DNA from: Gnetum montanum
Taxonomy: Eukaryota; Streptophyta; Gnetopsida; Gnetales; Gnetaceae
Assembly: GCA_015680685.1 (NCBI GenBank)
Contig: MNCI01007670.1
Span: 105,881 to 169,880, forward strand
Reading direction: 5' to 3'
DNA: 64,000 nucleotides
Each line of letters begins with the position of its first letter. Position 1 is the first letter of the stretch. The position numbers and the translations under genes were made by a program. This document shows positions 1 through 12,784 of the stretch, in pieces. The notes below the pieces were generated by a model. It was not told where the DNA came from. It did no database searches and was given only the letters and a program-made list of their open reading frames with translations.

Positions 1-194
1 GAATGATAACGATGAGGTGAAGTAGAGGATGATGATCCAGTTGGAGAAACATGGTGTTGAACATAGTAAGCATTTGGCATTGGGACATACAAAGGATACG
101 ATTGATTTGGCGATGGCTTCTCCCATGACTGGGACTTTTGCCATTGTGGTTGAACTTGACATTTCTATATGAAATTTGGGTGTAACATTCCCCT

Positions 195-1524
195 TCAATG
201 CTCATGTAAATGTGACAAAACTAGGCATTGGCCTTTGGGGTGATTATACAAATAGACGTTGCATTGATATGAGAAGTTGGTAGTTGAGTTCTTATTCTTA
301 TTATCTTCTACCCTTTGTTCTGATTGTTGCATGTTGTCCTGTCCTATTTCTTGATTTGGCATAGTTGTGCCTCTACTATTATTAGCATATTCTCTATATT
401 TTCCTTGCACCCACTCTGTCATCTTATTAATCTTTGCCTCGATTTCATCTAGTGATTGTTGCATTGGCAAAGGTAGAAATGGTTGCACTTCCTCAAGGTC
501 AGCTAATTTCTCCTCTTTATGGTTATGGACCTTTTCTAATTTAAGATTTTGGTCCCGTTGAGAGCTTTCAACATTCTCCCATTTAGCCATTTCTCCTTCT
601 TCTTTTGCTACCTGCTTAATAAGCTCTTGGAGTTGATGGGTTTGTAGCTCGTATAGTTGACCTCAGGCATACATCCCTAGGGTTTCCCTTGTTTCATTAT
701 GGAGCCCATCTATGATATGGTACATTAGCCTCTCCTTGGAGAACCCATGGCCTGGGTAGTTGTTTAATAATGCATAATATCTTTCTAAGGCCATGTCCAA
801 GGGCTCATGTTGTGCTTGTTTCCACTCTTGGATTTGTTTCCTCAAGGCTGACACTCTTGCATAGGTTTGATATCTTTCGTTGAAGAGTTCTACCATTGTT
901 GACCAATGTTAGATTGATTTTGGTTTTAAGGACCGATTTTGGTTTTAAGGACCTATACCATACTTTTGAGTGGCCAATGAGTGTCAGAGGAAAGAGCTTA
1001 AGTTTTTGCCATCCATTATCAATGTTTTTCCATGCACATGCATCGTAGAAGGCTTGTAAATGTTGTTGTGGATCTGAATCATAGCCTCCTGCGAACTTGG
1101 GAAAGTTGTTTAAATCAAGCCTGGGTACACGGCTTTCCTTGCGATGCTTGTGGGATATTCAAACCAGCTCTTATATAGGCATTAGACTCTTAGTGGCTAG
1201 TAGGGGTTCATCGTCACTAAGTGGGTTATGATTGTGTGCGTTGGGATGATGTTGTCCTTGTTCATGTTAGCATTCTCGATTTTCTTTGTGAGCTCAATTT
1301 TCAGTTCTATGTTGATCCCTTGAAAGATAGTCATCCATGTCATAATCTAACGTTGAAGGAGTAGAGGAAGAGAGGGAACTATAAAACTCATTATGACTTT
1401 TGTAAGTCTTCCAATCATCCCCAAATAAGTGCTTGTTAGTTATCAAGAAGATCCTAGGCCTTTTGGGCCTTCTTGTTCTATGGTCTGTCCCATCCTTACT
1501 AGAGGTGTCAAAGTTGGTTGACAA
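195..1524 (-). pseudogene. Ty3/gypsy gag remnant (element F)
   Basis: Three open pieces (1294-1524, 663-896, 195-590) read right to left. The 663-896 piece has the capsid-like pattern of plant gypsy gag: a conserved WKQ, then EPLDMALERYYALL, YPGHGF and a hydrophobic IIDGL. Gag would form the particle that packages genomic RNA in the cytoplasm. The first piece is in a different frame from the other two, and 900-1290 contains further gag-like text broken by stops. The PBS lies upstream at 1792-1813, so the order LTR-PBS-gag is right for a minus-strand element. Pol would lie left of base 1. Family assignment is by pattern only; Athila- or Tat-like is plausible because of the tRNA-Asp primer site. 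Confidence 0.6.
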
Positions 1525-1791
1525 GAATCCTTGAGTATCATTGGGATACTCATGAACATATGGAATTCTTGCATAAGGTTGAGTTCTCCAAACTTTGTCT
1601 TCATCATATAATTTTTTGGTTCTCCAATGAATTATCTCACTAGTTGTGGCATTAGCATATTCTTGTCAGAGAGACATTGTTGTGAGTGGTGTGTGACTTA
1701 ATTGAATTGAATTTAATTTCTTTTCTAAAGGATATATCGTTAATACTCGTTACAACGATCTTGTATGATATAACTAATCTAAATAACTAGC

Positions 1792-1813
1792 ATCATCCCC
1801 AGCAACAGTGTCA
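1792..1813 (-). other. Primer binding site, tRNA-Asp type, decayed
   Basis: The minus strand reads TGACACTGTTGCTGGGGAT. The known plant tRNA-Asp PBS is TGGCGCCGTTGCCGGGGA. The four mismatches are all transitions (G to A twice, C to T twice), and the CpG positions are the ones lost. It adjoins the TG of an LTR-like repeat at 1815, as a PBS should. Confidence 0.7.
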
Positions 1814-1814
1814 A

Positions 1815-2920
1815 TGATGAGTGACGAGGTACCCCTACACTCAACCATACGAATACGAGCGTTTCACGTATGATCCGATAGAACTCCATAGACAAGCTAG
1901 TTGTGGTATCTAGATAGTTACTCGTTGATCACAATTTTCTATCTTCCCAACTGGACTAGTATTTGCTTTTTCACATATGGTTTAGTCCAAACTGAGGTAT
2001 ATGATATGATTTCTATCCTAGTGTTACTCCTAGAGGCAATGTAAAGTAACTTTAATTTAACTAAGAGGGAAAAGGGAGAGAGAATCTAAGCTAGCCTAAG
2101 TGCGATGAGCATCCGCTCCTTAATCATCCGTACACATCTTGGACCTCGTGCACAACTACTACTAAGATTACCAAGCACATGGCCTAGGTACACTACTGGG
2201 ATACCAAGTAGTCACACTTGAATGCTCATGATTAAGTCATACTCATTCCACATTTAAGGAGTTTAGGGTGAAGAGATATTAACTACGAAAGCAATAAATA
2301 ACAATAGCAATTAAATAATTAAACTAAGTGAATGCTACAATGATGAAGTAATCTTGATTGTTATTTTTGGTCATGTGCATGTCCAAGTACATCACACTTG
2401 AATAAAGGTGCCATACAATTACAATCATCATACTACGAGCATGCGTTGGGGAAAAATAGTTGAGAGGAAAAAATGACAAAAAGACTCTACTCTAACACTA
2501 AACTGACTTATTGAAAAACTGAACTTTCCCATGTGCCCCATTGTGTATTTGTAGGCTCACACAGGAACCACGATATCGTGTACCCGATATCACGGGTCAG
2601 GCCACGATATTGCATACGCGATATCGTGGGTGTAATATCATGGTATGATGAATCACGATTCATCAGTGAATCAATTATAAGATTTCATTAGTTTGAATAA
2701 GAAAAAGATTCTTTCATGACCAAGCCAACTACTAGCTAATTGAAGAGACCTTCTTAATCATAGAAAATAATTTTTTTGATAATAACAAGAAATAATTATT
2801 TATCATTAGTTTTGTTTTTTTCAATATGTAAATATTTTTTAAAAGGTAAGAGTTTAATTTTTATTGAATTAATTTTGATATTTAAGTAATTTGAAAAAAG
2901 AAAAAGATTCTCTTAGCCAA
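1815..2920 (-). repeat. LTR-like repeat, copy 1 (element F 5' LTR)
   Basis: Begins TGATGAGTGACGAGG next to the PBS and matches 2921-4165 over its whole length with strong divergence. Shared landmarks include CAACCATAC, ACTGGGATACCAAG and TCTTGATT, then a shared AT-rich tail containing AAATAATTATTTA and GAAAAAGATTCTCT. A decayed minus-strand TATA (CCTACAAATAC) lies at 2545-2554. Around 2570-2640 short repeats of CGATATCG occur, probably U3 subrepeats. The outer edge is judged from where the next copy starts and is approximate. Confidence 0.55.
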
Positions 2921-4165
2921 ATGATGAGTGGCAAGCATCCCCTACGCCCAACCATACAAATCACAAGCATTCATGCACAATCCAATTGAATTTTGTGGAT
3001 GGCACTAGCATGGCATCTAAATTGTTAAGCATTGGTCACAAGATGCTGTCTTTCCACTTGGACTAGTGGTAGCTTTGTCAAGGTTGGTTTAGTCCAAAGT
3101 GAGGCATATGATTATTGATGTTGTTTTGGCCTTATGCCACTTCTAACAATAATATAGAAATTAATTATTTTAATCCAATTAACAACAAAAAGATAAATTC
3201 TAAACTAGCCTAAGGGAGATAAGTGTCCATTCCTAGCTTGTTGTACATGTCTTGAACCCCTGTATTCACCACTGGGATTACCAAGCGTTATGCTAATGGG
3301 TGAACCAAGCAATAATGTTGTTGGGATTACCAAGTGAATACATGCTTATGCTCAAAATTGGTCAAGCTCATTCTACTTATTGATTAATATGCATGAAACC
3401 ATAAATATTAACTAAGTACTTCAAAAGTAAATTGCATTCAAAGTAGATCTATTCTAAGTGAAAGTGCTGTAATGAATAGAAATTAATCTTGATTTTATTG
3501 TCATCATGGAATGTGTCCAAGTACATTGCCACTCGAACAAGATGTCATACAACTAACTTAAATCCACATTGCAAGCACTCACTGACTGTTCTCTAAGACT
3601 ATGAAATAAAACTACAAGAGTCTAGCTACAAATTGACCAAAAGATCACTAATACACGACAGGAGCATGTGTATTTATAGGTGAAAACAGACACTATGTCA
3701 ATGGGTATGCATCAACACATGCATCAACAAGAATGCATTGATGGGAACACATTGATGGGAATGCATTGATGTAGCTACAATATTGCATCTACGACATCAC
3801 AAATGCAATGTAGCATCTATGATGTAGTAGCCAACTAAGACCCATCAACATGGATGCTACAACGCAGATGTGATGTAGCATCTATGATATCTCAGCCAAT
3901 TGATGCTTCATCATCAAATAATAGATATGTATTATAAATATATAGCTAAACTATTTAATTTTAACCAAGAAGCTAGTAGCAAGGTAATATATAGCTAGTT
4001 GCTTCTTAGTCACTTAAATAAATTTTTTTCATAGTAGGTAATAATTATTTAACACTAATTTTGATTATTTTGTCAAAATGCAAATATTCTTGACCAATAA
4101 GGTAAGATTTTAATTCTCAGTTAATCAATTTTGGGATTTCAATAATTTGAAAAAAAATTCTCTTT
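2921..4165 (-). repeat. LTR-like repeat, copy 2 in tandem
   Basis: Begins TGATGAGTGGCAAGC and follows copy 1 directly in the same orientation. A cleaner minus-strand TATA box (TATAAATAC) lies at 3671-3678. In place of the CGATATCG repeats of copy 1, this copy has a 14-bp tandem AATGCATTGATGGG at about 3720-3770. It is either a second LTR left by recombination or the remains of a neighbouring element. The right edge is approximate. Confidence 0.5.
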
Positions 4166-5690
4166 GCTAAATAATAAGTATATATTATAAATATATAGCT
4201 AAACTAATTAAATAGAAACATGATAAAATCATTTGAGAGCCCAAGTGGCACTCATGTCTTACATGCTATCTACAAATATTCTCTATAAGAAAGGTAAGAG
4301 TTTAATTATGAGTGAATTAATTCTAAAATTTCATTAATTTGAAAAAGAAAAAGATTATCTATTATTTTGCAAAAAGAACTTTTTTTATTTTCTAAATTAA
4401 TGAAATCTTAGAATTGAAAATTTATTTTCATATAAAAAAAATCAACATGAGTGATAAATAATTCTTGTCATTGTAATTATTGAACCTTAAATTTTGTGTT
4501 GATAATTGGTCAAGCCATTACATATACATAATAATTCCCATGAAAAGAGTTTATCTTTTGGCCCCATTTTATGATAATAATTATTTATTTTCCATGACAA
4601 AATTTAGCTATTAAGCCACAAATTTTGGGTTGGTGATTAGGTGAATCATTACATATCCATCATAATTCCTCTAAACATACCTATAATAATTCCCTTGAAA
4701 AAGTTCATCTTTTGGCCTAGCATTATGCCAATAATTATTTATTTTCCATAACAAAGTCCAACCATCTAGTAATTAGCCTCTTGGCCAAAATAACAATACA
4801 CATGAGTTTATCTCTTGGCCCAAAGCTATAAAGATGATTATTTATTTTTTTGTGACAAAGTCTAGCCAATGTAGACACATAATCATTCCAATGAAAAATG
4901 TCATCTCTTTACACATCGTTATGACAATAATTATTTATTTTTCATGGCAACAAATTTGAACTAGTAGTTGGCCTCTTAGCCACAATAATAATTTTAGTGA
5001 AAAAGTTCATCTTTTCTTAGGGTAAGACAATAATTCTTGGTCTAAAATTATGAAGATAATTATTTTTTTCTGTGACAATGTTTAGCCAAGTAGTAGTTCG
5101 CCCAATGTTATTATGATAGTTATTTATTTTTTGTGACAAAATCCCATTAATATATACGAATAATAATTTCCATGAGTTCATATTTTGGCCGAATATTCAG
5201 AAGATAATTATTTATTTTCTATTATAAAGTTTAGTTAATACATGAACATAATAATTCCTATTAAACATTTCATTTCTTGTCTCAACATTATGACCATAAT
5301 TATTTATTTTCCTTGATAAAAAAGTCTAGCTAGTTATTGGTCTCTTAGCCAAAATCAGCCCAAATAATAATTTATTTTCTATGATAATCAAGCCCAAGTG
5401 GTAGTTGGCTTCTTAATCAAAATTATAAATATATAGCTAAACTAGTTAAATAGAGATATGATAAAGTTATTCAAGAGCTTGAGTGGTGCTCATATCTTTT
5501 ATGTCTCTGCATGCTCTTTGCAAAAATTCTTCATCAAAAAGATAAAAATTTGATTCTTGGTGGATCAATTTTGGGATTTTATTAACTTGAAAAAGAAAAA
5601 GATTCTCTTGACCAAATAATAGATATATATCATAAATATATAGCTAGGCTAGTTAAATAAATATACGATAAAATCATTCAAGAGCTTAAG
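4166..5690. repeat. AT-rich degenerate tandem repeats
   Basis: A core like AATAATTATTTATTTTCCATGAC recurs about every 90-150 bp (for example near 4570, 4730, 4830, 4930, 5050, 5110, 5300), with variable text such as AGCCTCTTGGCC between. Flanking these, a second module containing ATAAATATATAGCTA and GAAAAAGATTCTC recurs near 4180, 4330, 5420 and 5600; its relatives form the tails of the LTR-like copies at 2690 and 3930. No credible coding sequence. Confidence 0.55.
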
Positions 5691-5694
5691 AAGC

Positions 5695-6605
5695 TATAAT
5701 GGCACTACTTTGGGAAAGCATTGCTTGACATCACCCAAGAGTTCCAAAATAGCCAAAAGTTCCAAAGTGGACTCAAGGTGAACTACACCTAAACATCCTC
5801 AAGAACCTACAAGCACAACACGAGCACATAAGTTACATGTCAAATGTTAGTCCATGGTTAGGAGTGTTGTGATAACGCCTTTATAATCATATAAGTGATA
5901 ACTAATGAAACATATCAAACATGCTCAATAGCACTAGCATACAAAAATAACATTTTTCCCTTAAGAGAGCTATGACACATCTACACTCTAACATAACTAG
6001 TACTAAGCCCTACTTCGTAGAGAAGGGTGGTGGCCTTAGAATCAAAGCCAAATATTTTTCGCAAGCTTACATATCCTTGGAATATAGTATACAAAGAAAT
6101 TGGGGTGATGTAGTTCTTTGAGTAATGGTTAAGGGGGGTGTTGAAACCTAATATAAGTGAAACATAGGTACACCCCAAGATCTATAGAATTTTATAACTC
6201 AGTGCTACATAGTAGAATCAAACTTGTGACTTAAGGTTACCAAGCCAAGACCAGTACGATTAAGCAAACATCTCATTATTTGAGTAATGATTAAGATAAG
6301 CTAAAATTTGTAAAGATCACCATAATTCTATGGCTACTATTCCAAAGGACAATATCCTTCTATCCATGAATAAGGCATAATTTTCTACACTCTCTTGTGT
6401 GAAAGAAGCAACATCCTTGGAGCTTAAATCTTTGTTCATATACTTTCTCAAATGTGGAGAGCACATTGAATATCAAGGATATTAAGCCATTCAAAGCCCA
6501 TTCAATGATTGTTAGACAAGAAGGTTCAATGGCTAGGGTATTCAATCATAAAGCACAAACATTGAACTCAACTTAACATCCAATCAAAGCATAAGAATTA
6601 TCACA
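5695..6605 (-). repeat. Element A 3' LTR
   Basis: Read on the minus strand it starts TGTGATAATTCTTATGC and matches, in inverted orientation, the plus-strand LTR at 15644-16396. Landmarks are a conserved AAGCTCCAAGG, GAGAGTGTAGAAAA, and near the end GAGTCCACTTTGGA. The end has decayed from ACA to ATA. It is longer than the B copy because of scattered insertions. Confidence 0.7.
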
Positions 6606-9600
6606 TTCCCAAATTTAGCTTAATTCTTTTAATTAATTTCTCTTATTTTTCTTAATTACTTCTTTCTTAATTAATTTTATTACCATTAATTTCTTAATTA
6701 ACTTAGAATCCAAATCAACAAACACACCTAAGTATTATGCTCCTCTAATCATTACTTTAATTACAATAACAAGAAAAGGATAATGGAAAATCATTATGGA
6801 AAAATTAGACCTGATCCTTATATAATATGGGTTAAAGTATTACAACATTAGAGGAAATTTCTAACAATTAGATTCTTTAACCTTATTCCATAATATTGCT
6901 ATAGTTACATCGCCCTTCTACCTTTAGCACTTGTACTTGCTTCATTTATATGCAACATCATGTAGGAAGAAATAGCACTTTCTAGATAGTCAGATCCACC
7001 TTGTTGTTTTCTTACAAGAAATGTCCCATCATAGCTACATCAAACTATTAGATCATATCATCAAATTAGCTAATAACCAATAAACTTATCATCATGAATC
7101 TAAGGTATCCAATCTAACATTAAATTGAGTATAGGTTGACTATCTAACAACGAAATGTTATCTTCTACTAACAAGATTTTTGGAGGTTACTATCCCAACT
7201 CCTATTGTAATAGATAATAGAAAATGGCCTAGCCTACCTACAACCTCTTCATCATCAGATATCCTAAAACATTATCATCATCAATTGATCTCTAATGGTA
7301 GTATCTAGTAATTGTGCTACTAAGTAATCTCGATAAGCTTGTAGCAGTCATTTTGTCAAAGTAGGATATTCTTGAAGCTCAAATTGCATGATAGAGGCCA
7401 TCACAATCACCTCTACTACTTCTTATTAGCTAGGTAACCTGCTGATCACAATCCTAAGCCTAATTCCACTTTCATCCTAAACTAACTGGGTTTGAGTCTC
7501 ATCTAGGAGTATCCCTAGGTAACTAAGTCTAAGTCCCTTTGAAGGATTGAAAGATCCTTAGAACTCACAAGAATTGCATGCATATGCTAGATTCTAAGAT
7601 ACCTAACTCAGCCTCATTCATGTCCCATACCACATTAAGACTAATCACTACCAATTCACTACTTAGTCTCATACTTGTCCCATACCATATTAAGACTATC
7701 TACTACTATTGAGGTGACACCACTTGCATCTTCCATAGCTTTTGTCACATCTAAATTAGTTGCTATCCTCCAAGATCTAATAGCTAAGATAACTCTAACA
7801 ACCATAGGACTCAGATAAAGTATGAACAAGAAACATTAGCATTATACCAAAGAAGGAACTTAAAACAAAGAACAAATCTACTACTTGAATCAACAAGATA
7901 TTCCCTATTGAGAAATAAACCTCTCGAGATCCCAAGCATAGAGCACCAAAAATATTTAGATAGGAGAAGATACAAATGAAAAATGATTGTTGAGAGAGGA
8001 ACCCATAACTTGCTTAAATACCAAATCACAAATATTTGTACATGGCTTCTAGAATGTTTTGACATAAGATGTATTAATAGACCTGTATCATGTAATAGAT
8101 TTATGATAAAGACAAACATCATCTTTATCAAGGCCCATATCTAGTCATCTTATCCTTATCCAAAGATAACAAGGTTAGAGATATAAGATAATAATCAAAA
8201 TAAAATCTCATATTAATCACAAATACAAGGAGGTGAGACTTTTTAAATAGAAATCTCATTAGTAGGTGTTCAAGAAATATTAACCAATAATTAATTCTTA
8301 TGCTAATAAAGATGATGATTATGCAATTAATATTAAAATACTTACAAAAGTTAAATTGTAAAGTCTCACTCTAACATCATCACAAAGGAGACTCATTAAA
8401 AGAAAATTAAAGTATAGTTATATCAATTATTAAGTCTTATGTCAAAATGCCAAAATAAAATAACAAAATACAACATGTTGCACATAAATCAAAGATGTAA
8501 GACCCTCTATTAAGCCAAGTATGAATTGAAAAATTAATGTCAAGGTTAAAAAAAGTGATAATCATTCTAAAAATCCTAGTGATGTTACAAGAATGCTCAT
8601 GCAACCTAGGTTAAGGAAGAAAAAACTTGCACTTTTTATATAAACTATACGAACCTTTTGACTTGGAGAAAAACCTACTCTTTTAACATGTGATCCATTT
8701 CCTCTACCTCTAAGAGTTATGTAAGAGTGTAGAGTTTATCCTCTACATCTAAGGAGAAACTACTTCGTACCTTTTGGGAGTCACTCCCCATGCCTAGTGG
8801 TAGCCTGGTACTAGCATGAGCAAGGATCTTTGGGACTTTAGCCTCATTGTGACAATCACCCAGAACTTCTTAATAGAGAGAGAACACATTGATTATTCAC
8901 ACTTTAAAAGTGGTTTTTCCTCAAATTCACTAGCTCCAACCAAGTATATTTTAGATCCTCTTTTTTTTTAAATAGGAAACACTATGACTTTCTTTTAGAA
9001 ACTAGGGGATATTCCCCCCCTAAAAATAGTTGTACTTATTAGAGACATAATAGAAATTTGCTTCTTACTCAAAGTTATAGTCAAAGAATATGTGCTTTCT
9101 ACTTGAAGTCATAATAGGAAAATGTGTGCTTCTAGCTTGAAGTCATACTAAAGAATATATACTCCTTAATCAATGTTACCATCAAGAGCATAGGTTTTCT
9201 ACTTTGAGCTACCATTAAGAACATGTACTACTTTCCTAGTGTTAGCATCAAGAATATGTACTTCCTTCTTAAAGTTACTCCACCATACTCTCTCTCTCTC
9301 TCTCACTCTTTTTTTTCCACACATGCATACTTGTACACACTAATGTTGTGGTCCATCTTGGAAATGGTAGCACCAAGCTATCCACATTCCATTCTCTTTA
9401 GAAAAAACTATCTTAGTAGAAAAAATTAATTATTAATCTTCCATTGTGATGGTTAAGATAGACTTACATATCACATTTGTTGTCGCAAACAATAAAGTGA
9501 TAGACGTTGGAAATAACCTTTGCCACGTTCTCCCATAAAATAAGAACCATTGTTTGTCATAATACTCATAGGTAACCAAAAGCATTATATCAGATGAGTA

Positions 9601-10640
9601 GAAGATAATATTACCAAGTTATCCATTATGCTAGATGTTTAACATAGAAGGATAGGATGAATATAAAGATTTATCCACCACAGTCATCACTCCTTCAAGA
9701 GTGTTGCCATATATTTCACTATTCACCAATTGTAAATAATTAAATCAAGCACATAAATACTTATATATTTGAGTACTCATAAGCTAGCATAATGCATCAT
9801 GTTATTTCACATAGGGATGAATCGCCATGCACATTTAGAACAACTAATTCAAGTACTACATCAACTCCTCAACAAGGAAATTTGAATAAAGAAATCAAGA
9901 TGTTAAAGCATCCAAGAATTTTCATGTTCAAATTGCCATCCAAGATTAAGAACATGAAGAACACTCTTATCAAACAAAATATTTATGAATACAACAATTT
10001 CAAACATTTTTGATTCTCTTCCATGGATCATGAGCTGACCCATTAAGGCATCATTGGCAATGAATTCTTGGATAAGAGTCTATATGTAACTTTACAACAT
10101 ATGAACATAGAATCATCATATTGTAATACCAAATTATGGATTTATTAAGGTATCTAAGCCAAAAATTCATCATAATATCAACAAATACAAGAAAAATCAT
10201 CCAACAAACCCACCACATTGCAACAAGAAACACTGATTCCATATATTGCCTCATATTTGATGCATGATGGAATCACCATCCTAAACTATCATAAGAATTA
10301 ATCAATAGAAGAAGATGTGTTTTACCCATAACTCACCATAACAAAATTGGCTAGACACAACTATTTTACATAAACTAGAAATCATCAATACCATTCGCTT
10401 GGCATACCACATGATTTCTTAATAAACAATTTTGATCTAGAGCACATTTGTGTGTTTTGTACCAAAGCTCATCTTAACAAGAAAGGAACTTTCTTAAATC
10501 AACCAACACTTGAATCATTTGTCCATTTTTGTTCTAGGTAGATGACACTTGATTGTATCATCTACTTTTGATAATGGTTCCCACAATCAACAAACTCAAG
10601 AGTTATTTGAACCTCTTTTTACTAAAGGTAGACAACATAT
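6606..10640 (-). other. Element A interior, badly decayed
   Basis: About 4 kb between the two A LTRs with no recognisable pol motif in any frame I read. A degenerate tandem repeat of roughly 55-60 bp occupies about 9050-9280 (recurring AAGAATATGTACTTC-like text), followed by a CT microsatellite near 9288-9304 and a T run. The open stretch 7811-8131 has no family signature and is rich in Phe, Leu and Ile, as expected of chance AT-rich frames. It may hold nested insertions. Confidence 0.4.
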
Positions 10641-10865
10641 GTGTATGCCATCTACTTGTAGTAACTATTCATATAATTGGATCCTCATCTTTAGTCATCT
10701 CCTCTAAATTTTCATAGCTTTATTTTCATACATGTTCACATTGTTGTACACCTTATTATGCATATAACTCCCTTGTTTATCATCTTCCATTGGTTCATTA
10801 TGAAGAATGGGACTAGAAGGAGCATTGTTAAGATTTCAACATCCTTTGTTCTTCTTTTGCACCAT
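10641..10865 (-). pseudogene. Element A gag N-terminus
   Basis: An ATG at 10863-10865 begins a lysine-rich start (MVQKKNK) matching the start of the B gag at 13451 (MTHKKKRK). Both then have an Asn/Pro-rich stretch and a HNKVYNNVNMYE versus HKKVHYDANMYD segment, so A and B are copies of one family. Stops interrupt it within about 75 codons, and I cannot follow gag further left. It lies some 80 bp inside the PBS. Confidence 0.55.
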
Positions 10866-10940
10866 AGCAGCACACGAATCATGAACAAAAATTCATGATC
10901 ATAAACCACAAAACAACACTAATATCAAATTGCAAGCCTC

Positions 10941-10954
10941 AGCTTTGATACCAA
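10941..10954 (-). other. Element A primer binding site (tRNA-Met type)
   Basis: Minus strand TTGGTATCAAAGCT, one step from the common plant initiator-Met site TGGTATCAGAGC. It adjoins the LTR end at 10956. Confidence 0.75.
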
Positions 10955-10955
10955 G

Positions 10956-11490
10956 TGTCACAATACAACTCTAGAAAAGCACCGCTTATCACCACCCAAG
11001 AGTTCTAAAGTAGCCAAAATTTCTAGAGCGAACTCAAGGTGGACTACGCTTGAAGGTCCTCAAAAGCCTATGAGCACAACATAAGCACAAAACACACATG
11101 CCATATGTTAGTCCATGGTTAGGAGCATCACGAGAATCCATTTATAATCATATAAGTGATCAAACCAATGCAATATATGCAACATATTCAAGAGTACTAG
11201 CATACAAGCACAACACTATTCCCTTAAGAGAGCTAAGACATGTTCCTACTTTAAAACATCTAGCCCTAAGCCTTACTCTATAGAAAAAGGCGGTGACTTG
11301 AGTATTGAAGCTAGAGCTCTTTTGCAAACCTACATAACCTTGTAACATATTACACAAAGGAATCAAGACCATGTAGTTCTTTGAGTGATGGTTAGTATAG
11401 CATGAAGCTTGTAAGAATCTCTACACTCCTCCAACCCTCATTCTAAAGGAAAATGACCTTTAATTTACCAAAAAGGCATAATTTTATATA
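10956..11490 (-). repeat. Element A 5' LTR, U3-truncated
   Basis: Direct repeat of 5695-6400: shared AGTCCATGGTTAGGAG, TATAATCATATAAGTGAT, CCCTTAAGAGAGCTA and GTAGTTCTTTGAGTGATGG. The similarity stops at about 11490, so roughly 200-400 bp of U3 seen in the other LTR is missing. The B 5' LTR (12785) stops at the matching internal point. Confidence 0.7.
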
Positions 11491-12784
11491 GAAGCCAACT
11501 ACTAGAAATAAATAATTCTTTTCATAAAGTTTAAGATGATGTCTTCCATATATCTTTGGAAAGATTTTTTTCTTGTGATGTCATTTTGCCATTAACATAT
11601 TATATCATCATTACCTTTATGGCCATGTCAATTTTGTGATGTTATTTTGTAATTGATTTGCTACTAATTTATTACATGATATTTATGTTCATGCAAGTCA
11701 AAGTGATGCTAGATAACTATAAAGCTAAACATACCAAGTTTTCTTACAAAATGTTGATGTTGGTCATTTATCCTTTTCTAGGTGAGTAAATTCATTTTTA
11801 TTTCTTTGCTCAGAAAATATTTTGCATTTGATGATAATGTCATTGACTTATTATGTCATCATTCCATTCGTGCCAATGCTACTTCACAACACCTATTTTA
11901 TGACATCATTTAGCAGTTGATTTGTTATTAATTTCCTATGTAATCTTTGTATTTATGAAAACATTAGTGAAAGCATTATATTAATTTTACCACTGCTATG
12001 TTACATGATCTTTGTGTTCAATCAAAATGTCTATATTATATGCCTTATGAAACATGTTAGGGTAAGTTACTATCATAAGGTTTCAAACCATCCATTTATT
12101 TATGCGCTTATATGTATTTACTCTTTATTGTTATATGTTATTTTTAGGGTGAATTCTAAAACAAAATAAGAAAGATATTTTCCATGTAGCAACAATACAT
12201 CGAGCTAAAACAATCATGTAGTGAACTTTAAATCTTATAGATAATTAACCATATAGTAGCATATATATGAGTTTTAAAGCTTCAGATTATTATGTTTTCA
12301 TTCTTGGATATCCTTAAAAATAAATTTTTTAATTATAACAATTAGTTTAGAAAAATATTTCATTGTACATTAATCAATGACTAATAAAGGCTTCCCTAGC
12401 TTAGACTACAAGAAGTGTGTTGTTGAATTGCACAATGATTGGATCATAAATTCCAAAGATGACATGTTAAGTAAATTTCATAGTTTATTTATATATTATC
12501 ATTCCATTCAAGAAATAAAAAATGCTATGATACATATAATACATATGGTATGATAAATGCCCCATATTACCAATGATAAAAAATGAATATTTTTATAATT
12601 TTTAAGTGTTTTTTAAAGGAATTATGCAAGCTTTATTAAAAATGACTTAGTGAGTTAGAAAGTACAAGTTAAAAAAGTTACCACTCACATAAAAAAACCA
12701 TCTAGGTCCAATCACAACAAAAACAATAACAAAAAGGGAAAAAAATAACATAATCCTAGGAAACATGGGACATTACAAACAAAT
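11491..12784. other. Spacer between inverted elements A and B
   Basis: AT-rich DNA without a gene. It contains two diverged copies of a module with GATGTCATTTTG, TATTATATCATCATTACC, GCCATG and GATTTGCTACTAATTT (about 11570-11690 and 11830-11950). Confidence 0.4.

Noticed and set aside
7811-8131. 106-codon minus-strand open frame in element A
   Set aside because: Hydrophobic, low-complexity composition typical of chance frames in AT-rich DNA, with no motif and no match to its relative B.
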